From Actinomyces sp. (GTDB lineage Bacteria; Actinomycetota; Actinomycetes; Actinomycetales; Actinomycetaceae): 64,000 nucleotides of DNA. The DNA lies in assembly GCF_029851875.1 (NCBI RefSeq), contig NZ_JARKVC010000023.1, positions 183,769-247,768 of the forward strand. Direction: 5' to 3'. This document shows, in pieces, positions 25,441 through 33,782 of this stretch (positions are counted from its first letter, which is position 1; the number at the start of each line of letters is the position of its first letter). The notes below the pieces were generated by a model. It saw nothing but the letters and a program-made list of their open reading frames with translations. It did no database searches and was not told where the DNA came from. A program made the translations under genes and the position numbers.

Positions 25441-26221
25441 GGGTCCGCCCGGCTGTTGCGGCCAGGACGAGAGCGAAGAGCAGCGTCAGCGTCGAGGACC
25501 GGGCCCGCTGGGAGAGCGGCCCACCGACCAGTCCCCCCACCGCCGACCCGACGGCGAAGGCCACCACCACCGGCAGATCGATCACGATCCCGGCCGTCGC
25601 CCGCTGGAGCAGGGACACCGCCGTCGTGACGACCATGACCAGCAGCGAGGTCCCGGCCGCACGGCGGATGTCGACACCCAGGACCAGCGTGAGCACGGGA
25701 ACGACGGCGAAGCCCCCGCCCACCCCGAAGAAGCCGGTGAGGGCGCCGGTCAGCACGCCGGCCCCCACCAGCTGCGCCCGGCCAGTGCGGGGAGCAGGCC
25801 CGCTCTGCTGCGCACCAGGCCGGCCGCCTTCCGCTGTCTTCTCACGAGCACGCTGGCGCAGGCCGCTGCGAGCCATGACCACGCTGACGGCGGACAGGAG
25901 CACGGCCAGTCCCACCATCAGCACCTGCTCGCCCACCTGGCCGTTGAGCCAGGACCCGCCCCACGCGCCGAGGGAGGCCAGTGCGGCGAAGACGAGTCCC
26001 GTCCTCCAGCAGACCTGCTGACGTCGCTGGCGCGAGGGCAGGGCGACCAGAGCCGTGGTCATGACGATGAGGAGCGAGCCCGTCGTCGCCTCGTGCGGTG
26101 GCTGACCGAGCAGGTAGACCAGGACAGGGACCGTGAGAATGCCCCCACCGGCGCCAAGGGCTCCCACGACGACGCCCACACCGAGGCCGACCAGCGACGC
26201 CAGGAGCAGCGACGCGCTCAC
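25418..26221 (-). CDS. TauE/SafE family sulfite/organosulfonate exporter
   Basis: 267-aa polytopic membrane protein of the TauE/SafE (COG0730) family. Two repeated halves each start with a Gly-rich helix: VVGALGAGGGILTVPVLVYLLG and LTGALTGFFGVGGGFAVVPVLTLVLG, the hallmark of this family. Members export sulfite, sulfoacetate or related anions. It lies about 35 bp beyond the end of the sulfatase gene on the same strand, so removal of sulfur anions liberated by sulfatase is a tempting but unproven link. Confidence 0.85.
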   Translation of the reverse strand: MSASLLLASLVGLGVGVVVGALGAGGGILTVPVLVYLLGQPPHEATTGSLLIVMTTALVALPSRQRRQQVCWRTGLVFAALASLGAWGGSWLNGQVGEQVLMVGLAVLLSAVSVVMARSGLRQRAREKTAEGGRPGAQQSGPAPRTGRAQLVGAGVLTGALTGFFGVGGGFAVVPVLTLVLGVDIRRAAGTSLLVMVVTTAVSLLQRATAGIVIDLPVVVAFAVGSAVGGLVGGPLSQRARSSTLTLLFALVLAATAGRTLIALVLA

Positions 26222-26255
26222 TGTCCCGCCTCCGCCTTCTGCGGCCTCGTCCTCA

Positions 26256-27743
26256 TCAGTGTGTGGTGACGTGGTCCAGGTCCGAGCGGGCGGTGGAGCC
26301 CAGGGGGACGTCGAAGTCGGTCATGGCGGCCATCCACTTGGCGAAGGAGTGGTCCCCGCGCTCACGCAGCTGGCGGTAGAGCTCGGTCGCCAGCTCACGG
26401 CGCACCTGGTCGTAGACCGGCGAGGTGTACACGTTGGTCATCTCGCACGGGTCGTGGCGCAGGTCGTAGAGCTCGTTGACCGACTCCGGGGAGACCACCA
26501 GCTTGTACTCACGCGTGCGCAGCATCCTCTGCTGCAGCGGGAAGTGGTGCCCGTGGAACTCACAGACGATGTCCTGGCGCCACCCCTCCACCTGCCGCCC
26601 CCGCGTCAGGTCCAGGATCGAGCGACCGTCACGCACCAGGGCAGGGTCCAGGCCCGCGATCTCCATGATCGTGGCCGGCAGGTCGATCAGGGACACGAAC
26701 GCGTCCGAGCGCCCCACCCTGGACACCCCCGGCACCCGCGCGATGAACGGCACGTTGTAGATGTCGTCGTACATCGCCGGCCCCTTGTCGTTCATCCGGT
26801 GCGCCCCGGTGAACTCACCGTGGTCAGCGGTGAAGAACACCGCCGTGTCCTCCAGCACCCCCAGCTCACGAGCCGCCTGCAGGATCCGACCGATCTCGAA
26901 GTCGATCATCGCCACGTACCCCCAGTACACCGCGATGATCTTCCTCCACTGCTCGTTGCTGAACGACGAGGTCGACCAGTAGGTGGCGTACCTGCTCTGG
27001 ACCGGGGGCTTGCCGATGAGCGGGTCACCAAAGCTCTCAGGCAGCTCCACCACCTCCGGGTCGATCAGGTCGAACCACTCATCAGGCAGGAAGTAGGGAA
27101 GGTGAGGACCAAAGAAGTGCACGTCCAGGCAGAAGGGCCGCCCCTCCTCCTTCCACTCAGCCGCGTAGCGCCGCATCCGCTCAATCGCCCGGTCCGCCAG
27201 GAACCGCTCGAAGGTCGCCTCCTCAGGCTGGTCCAGACGCGCGGCGATGACGTGCCCGGGCCTGCCCCCCGGCAGCGTGCCCCGCCACAGGTCGTGCGCC
27301 CGCACCCCCGGCAGCCCCTTGTCCTCCAGCCAGGCCACGTACTCCTCGTTGGCCACCGGGTTCTCCGCCCCCCAGAAGGTGTCGTCATCAGCCCCGAAGG
27401 CACCCGGCAGGTTCTCACCACAGTGGTACTTGCCCACGATCCCCACGTTGTAGCCGTGGTCCGCCAGCTCACGCGTGTACGTCCACGCCCCCAACGGGAT
27501 CGCCGTCTGGTAGGCGATGTTCCACTCCGGGTTAGCCAGCACCTGGTGACGGATCGGCAACGTCCCCGTCATCAACGACGCACGCGCAGGAGTACAGATC
27601 GCCGTCGGGGTAAAAGCGTGCGTAAACGCAAAACCCTCACTCCCCAACCAGTCAAGCACCGGAGTACGCGCATGCGGGTTACCCAGGCACCCGATCGTGT
27701 CACTGCGATGCTGGTCCGTCATCAGCACCAGCACGTTACGCAC
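26256..27743 (-). CDS. Type I sulfatase (formylglycine-dependent), cytoplasmic
   Basis: 495-aa sulfatase from GTG 27743. The N-terminal metal site reads VLVLMTDQHRSD; the modification motif ICTPARASLMTG places Cys50 in C-T-P-A-R, the Cys-type site converted to formylglycine; FFTADHGEFTGAH supplies the second metal-binding Asp and His. No signal peptide is visible. An in-frame extension to 27830 encodes only Val/Ser low-complexity sequence and is rejected as a start. It is last in a row with a GH20 hexosaminidase and ABC importer genes, which suggests a sulfated N-acetylhexosamine substrate. No sulfatase-maturating enzyme is in the window. Confidence 0.88.
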   Translation of the reverse strand: MRNVLVLMTDQHRSDTIGCLGNPHARTPVLDWLGSEGFAFTHAFTPTAICTPARASLMTGTLPIRHQVLANPEWNIAYQTAIPLGAWTYTRELADHGYNVGIVGKYHCGENLPGAFGADDDTFWGAENPVANEEYVAWLEDKGLPGVRAHDLWRGTLPGGRPGHVIAARLDQPEEATFERFLADRAIERMRRYAAEWKEEGRPFCLDVHFFGPHLPYFLPDEWFDLIDPEVVELPESFGDPLIGKPPVQSRYATYWSTSSFSNEQWRKIIAVYWGYVAMIDFEIGRILQAARELGVLEDTAVFFTADHGEFTGAHRMNDKGPAMYDDIYNVPFIARVPGVSRVGRSDAFVSLIDLPATIMEIAGLDPALVRDGRSILDLTRGRQVEGWRQDIVCEFHGHHFPLQQRMLRTREYKLVVSPESVNELYDLRHDPCEMTNVYTSPVYDQVRRELATELYRQLRERGDHSFAKWMAAMTDFDVPLGSTARSDLDHVTTH

Positions 27744-27853
27744 CCCACCGCCCCCGGACGACAGAGAAGACGAAGACAACAACGAAGACGAAGACACAGA
27801 AGACACCACCACAACCACTCCCAGAAACACAAGACGATACGGAATACAGAGGC
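27744..27853. other. A-rich, low-complexity leader before the sulfatase gene
   Basis: This 110-bp stretch is strikingly less GC-rich than its surroundings. On the plus strand it is a run of GAAGAC/AACAAC-like short repeats followed by CCACCACAACC. It could be translated as a Val/Ser extension of the sulfatase but shows no signal-peptide logic. A -10-like TATCGT occurs near 27835-27840 on the minus strand, so it may carry an internal promoter or an unstructured ribosome landing region. Confidence 0.45.
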
Positions 27854-29146
27854 TCAGCAGGCAGCCGGCCCTGATAGGGCGGTGCCGTAGCCGGCACCGG
27901 CCAGGACGACGGACTCGCGCTGGACCAGCCCGTGCAGGAGTGACGCGTCAGCCTCCTGGCCCCAGAAGGCCTTCGCCGCGACGGCCAGCAGGCGTGGAAA
28001 GAGCTGACGGTGCAGCTCGGCACGGTCGGTGATGAACTCGCACCACACGGCCGCCTGGACACCCTGGAGACGATCGTCCTCAGGCAGGGTCAGGCCCAGG
28101 ATGTCGTCCACCGAGATCGCGCCGTTCATCGTGACCGGGCGCGCGGTGTCGCGGCGCGGGTCGGGGTCAGCGACCCGGTTGAGGTAGAGCAGGTCCGCGT
28201 CGCAGAAGACCCAGGGGTGGCCGCTGGCCCGAGCGGTAGCGACTCCCTTGCCCTCACGCCACCCGAAGACGAGCTCGTCGCCCTCCAGCCCAGCCTCCAC
28301 CGCCTCGTCCCACACCCCGGCCATCCGGCCACGTGAGGCGAGGACCTGACGAGCGTGACGCATGAGAACCTGTTGGAGCGCGTGGCCGTCGGGGACCTGG
28401 TGAGCCGACATCCAGGCACGTGCCTCGGGACTGGACTCCCAGTACTCGACGTCGCACTCGTCCCCGCCCACGTGGATGACCGGGCTCGGGAAGAGGTCAC
28501 AGACGGTCTCCAGGGCGGCTGTGATGAAGTCGAAGGTCTCCTGGCACGGCCACAGGAGGTCGTTACGCACCCGTTCGCGCCCGGCCCCGGGCCAGTGGCT
28601 GAGGTCCAGGCCCACGGTCGAGGGGTTGCCCAGCTCGGGATAGGCCTTGATCGTCGCCTCGGCGTGACCGGGCACGTCGATCTCAGGAACGACCTCGATC
28701 CCCAGCTCATCAGCCCGTTCAACTACGCGAGCCACGTCCTGGGCGGTGTAGAAGCCGCAGTTGTTGAGGAAGGGTGCGCGCGCCTGGTATCGGGCCAGGT
28801 CCTGAGGCGGGACGTTGGTGTACTCGGCAAAGCCGTGACGGGGCTGCTGAGCCGCTACCTGTGTCAGGCGCGGGTAACCGGGCACGTCCAGACGCCAGCC
28901 GGAGTTGTCCGTCAGGTGCCAGTGAAGGCGGTTGAACCCGTAGCGGTGCATGAGCTCCAGGACCTCCAGGACCGCGTCAACGGTCCAGAAGGTGCGTGAG
29001 GAGTCCAGCAGCAGCCCGCGCCAGGCCATGGCGGGCTCGTGCCGGTCCCGACCCAGCGACCGGGCGCTGGCGGCGCCGTTGACCAGGCTCGCCGGCAGGT
29101 CGGAGGGAAGGTAGCGGTAGGTCACGCGGCTCGTGGTCGTCGTCAT
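27854..29146 (-). CDS. Beta-N-acetylhexosaminidase (GH20), cytoplasmic
   Basis: 430-aa glycoside hydrolase family 20 enzyme that removes terminal GlcNAc/GalNAc by substrate-assisted catalysis. The catalytic Asp-Glu pair is Asp229-Glu230 in IHVGGDEC. Other family landmarks are FNRLHWHLTDNSGWRL and VVPEIDVPGHAEA. No signal peptide is present and the usual N-terminal GH20b domain is reduced to about 35 residues, so it should act inside the cell on imported oligosaccharides. Start ATG 29146 is 7 bp after the permease stop, indicating co-transcription with the ABC genes. Confidence 0.93.
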   Translation of the reverse strand: MTTTTSRVTYRYLPSDLPASLVNGAASARSLGRDRHEPAMAWRGLLLDSSRTFWTVDAVLEVLELMHRYGFNRLHWHLTDNSGWRLDVPGYPRLTQVAAQQPRHGFAEYTNVPPQDLARYQARAPFLNNCGFYTAQDVARVVERADELGIEVVPEIDVPGHAEATIKAYPELGNPSTVGLDLSHWPGAGRERVRNDLLWPCQETFDFITAALETVCDLFPSPVIHVGGDECDVEYWESSPEARAWMSAHQVPDGHALQQVLMRHARQVLASRGRMAGVWDEAVEAGLEGDELVFGWREGKGVATARASGHPWVFCDADLLYLNRVADPDPRRDTARPVTMNGAISVDDILGLTLPEDDRLQGVQAAVWCEFITDRAELHRQLFPRLLAVAAKAFWGQEADASLLHGLVQRESVVLAGAGYGTALSGPAAC

Positions 29147-29153
29147 CGGAGCC

Positions 29154-30035
29154 TCATCCCTTCACGGCGCCACCGACGGTGGACTGCCCGAGCCGCTTCT
29201 GGATGATGACGAACATGATGATGACGGGCACCGCCATGAGAGTGGCTCCAGCCATCACCCCTCCCCAGTCGGTGTAGCCCAGGTCCGAGGCCTGGAAGCT
29301 CTGCAGCCAGATCGGCAGCGTCACCGAGGTGTTCCGGGACAGGACGATGAGGGCGAGGGTGTACTCGTTCCAGGCGAACAGGAAGGCGAACACGGAGGTG
29401 GCCACGATGCCGGGCAGCAGCAGCGGCAGGGTGATGCGGAAGAACGCGCCCAGCCTCGAGCAGCCGTCGATCTGTGCCGCCTCCTCCAGGTCCACCGGGA
29501 CGGCGTCGACGTAGCCCCGCATCATCCAGGTGATGAAGGGGACGTGAGTGCCGATGTACAGGGCCGCCAGGCCGATGGGAGAGTTGAGGAGGTTGACGGA
29601 GTTGAGCATCTGGTACTGCGAGATGAACAGCGCCTCGGCAGGGACCATCTGGACCACGAGGACGGCGACGATCATCGCCATACGTCCCCGGAAGCGGTAA
29701 CGAGACAGCGAGAAGGAGAACAGCAGCGCCAGGGTCGTGGCGAACACGACCGTCACGAGGGCAACCGTCAGGGACATCCGCATCGCCGCCCAGAATCCTG
29801 GGTCGGACAGGACCTGGCGGAAGTGGGACAGGGTCCCCTCGTGGATGACCAGGTGCGGCGGGCTGGCCAGGAGGGACTGGTCAGCCTCGAAGGCAGACTT
29901 GACCATCCAGTAGACCGGGACGAGCCACACCAGTGCGATGACGACCGACCCGAGGCTCGCCCGTCGCTCAGAGCGTCTCGTGGCTGAGCGGCGCTGGGAC
30001 GTGGACCGGACCGGGAGAACGGAGCGGGCGCTCAT
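29154..30035 (-). CDS. Carbohydrate ABC transporter permease (MalG type)
   Basis: 293-aa inner-membrane permease of the CUT1 family. The ATPase-docking EAA loop reads EEAAQIDGCSRLGAFFRITLPLLLPG, and hydrophobic helices surround it. The start ATG 30035 overlaps the stop of the MalF-type gene (ATGA), implying coupled translation; longer upstream starts would lie inside that gene. It pairs with the upstream permease and solute-binding protein. No ATPase gene is present, so a shared MsiK-like ATPase encoded elsewhere is expected. Confidence 0.93.
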   Translation of the reverse strand: MSARSVLPVRSTSQRRSATRRSERRASLGSVVIALVWLVPVYWMVKSAFEADQSLLASPPHLVIHEGTLSHFRQVLSDPGFWAAMRMSLTVALVTVVFATTLALLFSFSLSRYRFRGRMAMIVAVLVVQMVPAEALFISQYQMLNSVNLLNSPIGLAALYIGTHVPFITWMMRGYVDAVPVDLEEAAQIDGCSRLGAFFRITLPLLLPGIVATSVFAFLFAWNEYTLALIVLSRNTSVTLPIWLQSFQASDLGYTDWGGVMAGATLMAVPVIIMFVIIQKRLGQSTVGGAVKG

Positions 30036-30982
30036 CGGACATCTCCTCCTCGAAGCAGCATGCGCAGGTAGCCGGTGGACAGCAGGAGCGTCAGCACCAG
30101 GATGACCATCGCCAGGGCGGAGGCGACGCCGTAGTTCCCTTGCGAGATCCCCAGCTGGTAGACGTAGGTGCCCAGCAGGTTGGTCTCGGTGCTCACTCCG
30201 CCGGACTGCTGCAGCACGTAGATCTGCGTGAAGACGCGCAGGTCCCAGATCACCTGAAGCACCGCCATGAGGCCGATCACCGGTCCTGCGGCCGGGATGA
30301 GGACGTAACGGGTGATCTGGTGCTGACGCGCCCCGTCCATGTTGGCGGCCTCCAGCACCTCGCCCGGGACCTGAGCCATCGCGGCGTAGATCGAGATCGT
30401 CGCCAGAGGGACCGAGGCCCAGGTGATGATCATCGAGGCGATGAGGAAGAAGGTCCAGTACGAACCGGACAGCCAGTTGTGGCCGGCCACGTCCAGGCCC
30501 GCACGCGTCAGCAGGTAGTTGACCGGACCGTAGTGCGGGTCGATGAGCCACAGCCACACCGTCAGCGAGGCCAGTGCCGGCATTCCCCACACGATGATGA
30601 GCGAGGTGTTGAGCACTCCTCGTCCCGTCGCTCCCGAGCGTAGGAGCAGCACGGCCAGGAGGACGGCCAGGAGCATCGTCGACCCTGCGGTGAAGGCGCA
30701 GAAGGCCAGGGACTTGGCAAAGACCTGCCAGAAGTAGGTGTCGGTCAGGATCGCCTGGTAGTTGGCCAGGCCGACCCACTCAGGTGCCGCGCCGAACTGC
30801 TGGGCCAGGCCGAACTCCTGGAAGGACATCACCAGCTGACGCACCATCGGGTAGCCCACGGCCACCAGGACGGCGAGAATGCCAGGAGCCATGAGCAGGT
30901 AGGGGATCGATCCCCGGCGTAGTCGCGCGAGACGCCGTCGGCCGCCACTGGCCGCGGCGCGCGTGTGAGAGATCTTGTGCAC
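30032..30982 (-). CDS. Carbohydrate ABC transporter permease (MalF type)
   Basis: 316-aa membrane permease of the CUT1 family, forming the channel with the MalG-type protein. After a basic N-terminus (RRRLARLRRGSIPYLLMAPGILAV) it has about six hydrophobic segments, with the EAA loop VLEAANMDGARQHQITRYVLIPAAGP near residue 220. GTG 30982 is chosen because the conserved first helix starts soon after. It lies 74 bp after the binding-protein gene, with a strong hairpin in the gap, and overlaps the MalG gene by 4 bp. Confidence 0.92.
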   Translation of the reverse strand: MHKISHTRAAASGGRRRLARLRRGSIPYLLMAPGILAVLVAVGYPMVRQLVMSFQEFGLAQQFGAAPEWVGLANYQAILTDTYFWQVFAKSLAFCAFTAGSTMLLAVLLAVLLLRSGATGRGVLNTSLIIVWGMPALASLTVWLWLIDPHYGPVNYLLTRAGLDVAGHNWLSGSYWTFFLIASMIITWASVPLATISIYAAMAQVPGEVLEAANMDGARQHQITRYVLIPAAGPVIGLMAVLQVIWDLRVFTQIYVLQQSGGVSTETNLLGTYVYQLGISQGNYGVASALAMVILVLTLLLSTGYLRMLLRGGDVR

Positions 30983-31009
30983 GCTTGTCCTCGTTCTTCG
31001 CGCACTCAC

Positions 31010-31041
31010 CGCGGTGGGCCGGTAGCCGCCGGCCCACCGCG
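31010..31041 (-). promoter_or_regulatory. Intercistronic hairpin between binding-protein and permease genes
   Basis: CGCGGTGGGCCGG (31010-31022) and CCGGCCCACCGCG (31029-31041) form a perfect 13-bp stem with a 6-nt loop in the 74-bp gap. Such hairpins between malE- and malF-type genes commonly act as partial terminators or 3' stabilisers that keep the binding protein in excess. That role is inferred here. Confidence 0.65.
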
Positions 31042-31056
31042 TGCGAGCGTGGGTGG

Positions 31057-32352
31057 TCAGGCCTCGTTGAGAACGGCGTCGAGCTTGGCGTCCAGCTCCT
31101 TGGCCAGCGCCGCGACGTCGTCGCCCCGGGCGATCTTGCTGAAGAAGTCCTGCAGCGAGTTGTCGCCGATGATCGAGCCCCAGGCCGGGGTGTTCGGGGT
31201 GAGCTTGGAGGCCTCGATGACCTCGCCAGAGATCTCGCCGAAGGCGCCGGTGACCTTGTCCGCGTAGGTGGTGTTGCCAGGTGTCCACCCGTTGGCCGCA
31301 ATGAGCTCCTGGAACCCTTGAGAGTAGATGATCTCCAGAACGCTCTGCGCCGCCTGGGGGTGGAGCGCCTTGGCGGCCACGGAGACGCTGGACCCACCTG
31401 CGAAGGTCGCACCGACCTTGCCCGGCGTGGTGGAGGGGAAGGGCATGACCGCGACCTTGTCCGCGTCCCACAGCTCCTGGCTGATCTTGGTCCCGATGTT
31501 GCCGGTGCCGATGACGATGCCGACCTTGCCCTCGTTGAAGGGCTGCTGGAGGTTCTTCTGCCCGTCCGTGGAGTCGTTGGCGTAGGCGGTGCCGTTGAGG
31601 AAGATGTCCTGGATCTGCTTGAGCGCGGCCTGGCTGTCCTTGCTGGACAGCTGCCCCTTCCAGGTCCCGCCCTCGTTGACGGCGTAGTCGCCGCCGGCGG
31701 CGAAGAGGTAGGACTCCACACCGTGGATGTCGACGGCGGCCAGGTACATCCCGGTAAAGCCCTCGGTTCCCTCCGGGTTGGCCTTCGTCAGGTCGATCAC
31801 TGCCTGGTGCAGCTGATCGATCGTGGTGGGCTCGGTGATACCAGCGGCCTCGAAGAGGTCCTTGCGGTAGTAGATCCCGCGCGCGCCAGCGTACAACGGC
31901 AGGGCGTACCTCTTGCCCTCGTAGGTCCCTGCCTCGATGAAGGACTGGATGAGGCTGTCGCCGCCCAGCTCGCTGTAGAGCTCGTCCGAGACGGGCGCGA
32001 AGGCCCCGACCGAGGTGAAGACCGAGGACTGGGTGTTGCCGGTCTCGACGATGTCAGGAGCCTCCGTGTCGGAGGCGAGCGAGGTCTGCAGCTTGGAGAT
32101 GATGCCGTCCCACTGCTGGATCTCGATGGAGATCTCCTTGCCGGGGTTGGCCTTGACGTACTCCGACTCCAGGTAGGCGATGGCCTCGTCGGAGATGGAG
32201 TCCTGCATGAACCACACGCGGACGGGGCCGTCGGCGTCAGTGGCGGAGCCGGAGGACCTGCCCGCGCTCCCGTTGCCGCCGGAGCAGGCGGCCAGCACTG
32301 CCGGGGCGGCGACGGCGGCGAGGGAGAGCCTAAGAAAAGATGAACGCTTCAT
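31057..32352 (-). CDS. Extracellular solute-binding protein, sugar ABC importer (lipoprotein)
   Basis: 431-aa family 1 binding protein anchored by lipid. From ATG 32352 the N-terminus MKRSSFLRLSLAAVAAPAVLAAC is a lipoprotein signal with lipobox LAAC, followed by a Gly/Ser linker. The body shows features of sugar-binding proteins (GKRYALPLYAGARGIYYRKDLFEAAGI; VAVMPFPSTTPGKVGATFAGGSSV). The gene heads the operon with the two permeases, GH20 hexosaminidase and sulfatase, so a sulfated or amino-sugar glycan fragment is the likely ligand. It is divergent from a ROK repressor. Confidence 0.92.
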   Translation of the reverse strand: MKRSSFLRLSLAAVAAPAVLAACSGGNGSAGRSSGSATDADGPVRVWFMQDSISDEAIAYLESEYVKANPGKEISIEIQQWDGIISKLQTSLASDTEAPDIVETGNTQSSVFTSVGAFAPVSDELYSELGGDSLIQSFIEAGTYEGKRYALPLYAGARGIYYRKDLFEAAGITEPTTIDQLHQAVIDLTKANPEGTEGFTGMYLAAVDIHGVESYLFAAGGDYAVNEGGTWKGQLSSKDSQAALKQIQDIFLNGTAYANDSTDGQKNLQQPFNEGKVGIVIGTGNIGTKISQELWDADKVAVMPFPSTTPGKVGATFAGGSSVSVAAKALHPQAAQSVLEIIYSQGFQELIAANGWTPGNTTYADKVTGAFGEISGEVIEASKLTPNTPAWGSIIGDNSLQDFFSKIARGDDVAALAKELDAKLDAVLNEA

Positions 32353-32444
32353 TGCGGTACTTCTCCATGTCTGAGGTGAGGAGCTGGTGCCGACCCAGGT
32401 GCCGGGTCGACGCATACGAAGTGTGTGCCATCTTCCTCGAACTT

Positions 32445-32475
32445 GTCAAGTACTTAAACAAGTAGCCGTCAAGTA
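32445..32475. promoter_or_regulatory. Candidate operator for the ROK repressor between divergent genes
   Basis: In the ~220-bp divergent region GTCAAGTA occurs twice as a direct repeat (32445-32452, 32468-32475). The first copy overlaps the palindrome AAGTACTT and is flanked by CTTGT and ACAAG in opposite orientation. This AT-richer block is conspicuous against the GC-rich background. On the minus strand the repeats give two TTGAC-type -35 elements facing the binding-protein gene. Binding by the adjacent ROK protein is inference. Confidence 0.5.
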
Positions 32476-32571
32476 AGTCATTCTCTTGAACTACACCATC
32501 ACCAGGACGTCTCCTTCTTGCTACACTGAGCACCACAGCATGGTCAGACGCCAAGGCAACAGGAGGTGTCC

Positions 32572-33759
32572 GTGCTGCCACTGACGTCCAACGAGGTACA
32601 GCTGCTCAGAGAGCTCGTCGCTGACGGCCCGGCACAGCGGGCCGAGCTCGCCCGGCGCCTGCAGGTCTCACGCGCCACCGTCTCCAACCTCACCAAGACC
32701 CTCATGGCCGCAGGGCTCGTCGAGACCGACCCCAGCGATCCCGACTCCGGGCGCCCACCCGTGCGAGTGACCACCCGCGCCGGCCTGCTGGCCTCCGTCG
32801 TGATCGCTCACCACGAGACCAGCGTGTGCGTGGCGGCTCTGGACGGGCGCGCCGCCCGTACCGCTGTCACCGTACCGAGCCCCGAGACGGAGGCGCGCAG
32901 CCGTCTTCTTCAGGGCGTGGCCCTGCTGCGTGACCTCATGGGCTCCTCCCCCACCGCTGAGGGCTCCCCCGCACCGCTGCTGTGCCACGTCGCGGTCCCG
33001 ACCCAGTGCGACGCACGCACCGGCAGGGTCTTCCCCTCCCCCGCGTCGCAGGCCTGGATCGGCGTCAACCCCCTGACGATCACCAGCCAGGCCCTGGACT
33101 GCCCCGTCGTCGTCCAGAACACCGCCCGGTTGTACGGGTACGCCGAGCACCTGGACTACACCCAGCACCACGACCAGGCCCCGCACTCAACCTGCTCAGT
33201 CACCCTCAGCCAGGGCGCTGCGATGGGTTACGTGGCCGACGGCCACATCATGGGCGGAGCCAACGGGGGCAGCGGCGAGCTCGGCCACACCGTCGTCGTG
33301 CCTGGAGGCCGCCTGTGCACCTGCGGCAACCACGGCTGCCTCATGCAGTACGTCTCCGTCCCCGCCCTGGAGTCCTCGCTGCACGCCGTCGGCGAGACGG
33401 GGGACCTTGCCACGCTCCTGGCCTCACCTGAGCAGGAGCTCTCTGCGCCGACCTCCCAGGTCCTTCGCGAGGCAGGTCACCTGGCAGGCCTGGCCCTGGC
33501 CAACCTTGCCAACCTCCTTGACCCTGGGCTCATGGTCATCGGCGGCGAGGTCGGCAGCCCCACCGGGCTCCTGGCCCGGGAGATGATGGAGACGCTAGAG
33601 CGCAACACCCTGCCTCTGGTCTCCACCACGATGCAGGTTCGACAGGCGCAGGCCTCCGACGACCCCGTCAAGGTCGCCGCGGCAGCCGTTGACAGCCTGC
33701 GCCACGACACCGCTGCCATGACCCGCCTGTGCGCCCGGCTGGTGGAAGAGGTGCGCTAG
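32572..33759 (+). CDS. ROK family transcriptional repressor (NagC/XylR type)
   Basis: 395-aa regulator. The N-terminal winged helix-turn-helix (NEVQLLRELVADGPAQRAELARRLQVSRATVSNLTKTL) precedes a ROK sugar-kinase-like domain with the zinc signature CTCGNHGCLMQY and GSGELGHTVV. GTG 32572 is preferred because AGGAGG (32561-32566) lies 5 nt upstream; the GTG at 32566 overlaps that ribosome site. It is divergent from the binding-protein operon and probably represses it, with an amino sugar or its phosphate as inducer, by analogy to NagC. Confidence 0.9.
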   Translation: MLPLTSNEVQLLRELVADGPAQRAELARRLQVSRATVSNLTKTLMAAGLVETDPSDPDSGRPPVRVTTRAGLLASVVIAHHETSVCVAALDGRAARTAVTVPSPETEARSRLLQGVALLRDLMGSSPTAEGSPAPLLCHVAVPTQCDARTGRVFPSPASQAWIGVNPLTITSQALDCPVVVQNTARLYGYAEHLDYTQHHDQAPHSTCSVTLSQGAAMGYVADGHIMGGANGGSGELGHTVVVPGGRLCTCGNHGCLMQYVSVPALESSLHAVGETGDLATLLASPEQELSAPTSQVLREAGHLAGLALANLANLLDPGLMVIGGEVGSPTGLLAREMMETLERNTLPLVSTTMQVRQAQASDDPVKVAAAAVDSLRHDTAAMTRLCARLVEEVR

Positions 33760-33782
33760 CCCCGCCTCCCTCCCGGGCTAGC
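33755..33782. terminator. Convergent hairpin containing both stop codons (ROK gene and imuB)
   Basis: GCTAGCCC (33755-33762) and GGGCTAGC (33775-33782) form an 8-bp stem around a 12-nt loop. The TAG stop of the ROK gene is in one arm and the TAG stop of imuB is in the other. A shared bidirectional terminator is plausible though the stem is short and no T-run follows. Confidence 0.45.

Noticed and set aside
27744..27830. N-terminal extension of the sulfatase as a signal peptide
   Set aside because: The extension is Val/Ser low-complexity with no basic start or cleavage site, and the family N-terminus begins at the GTG at 27743.
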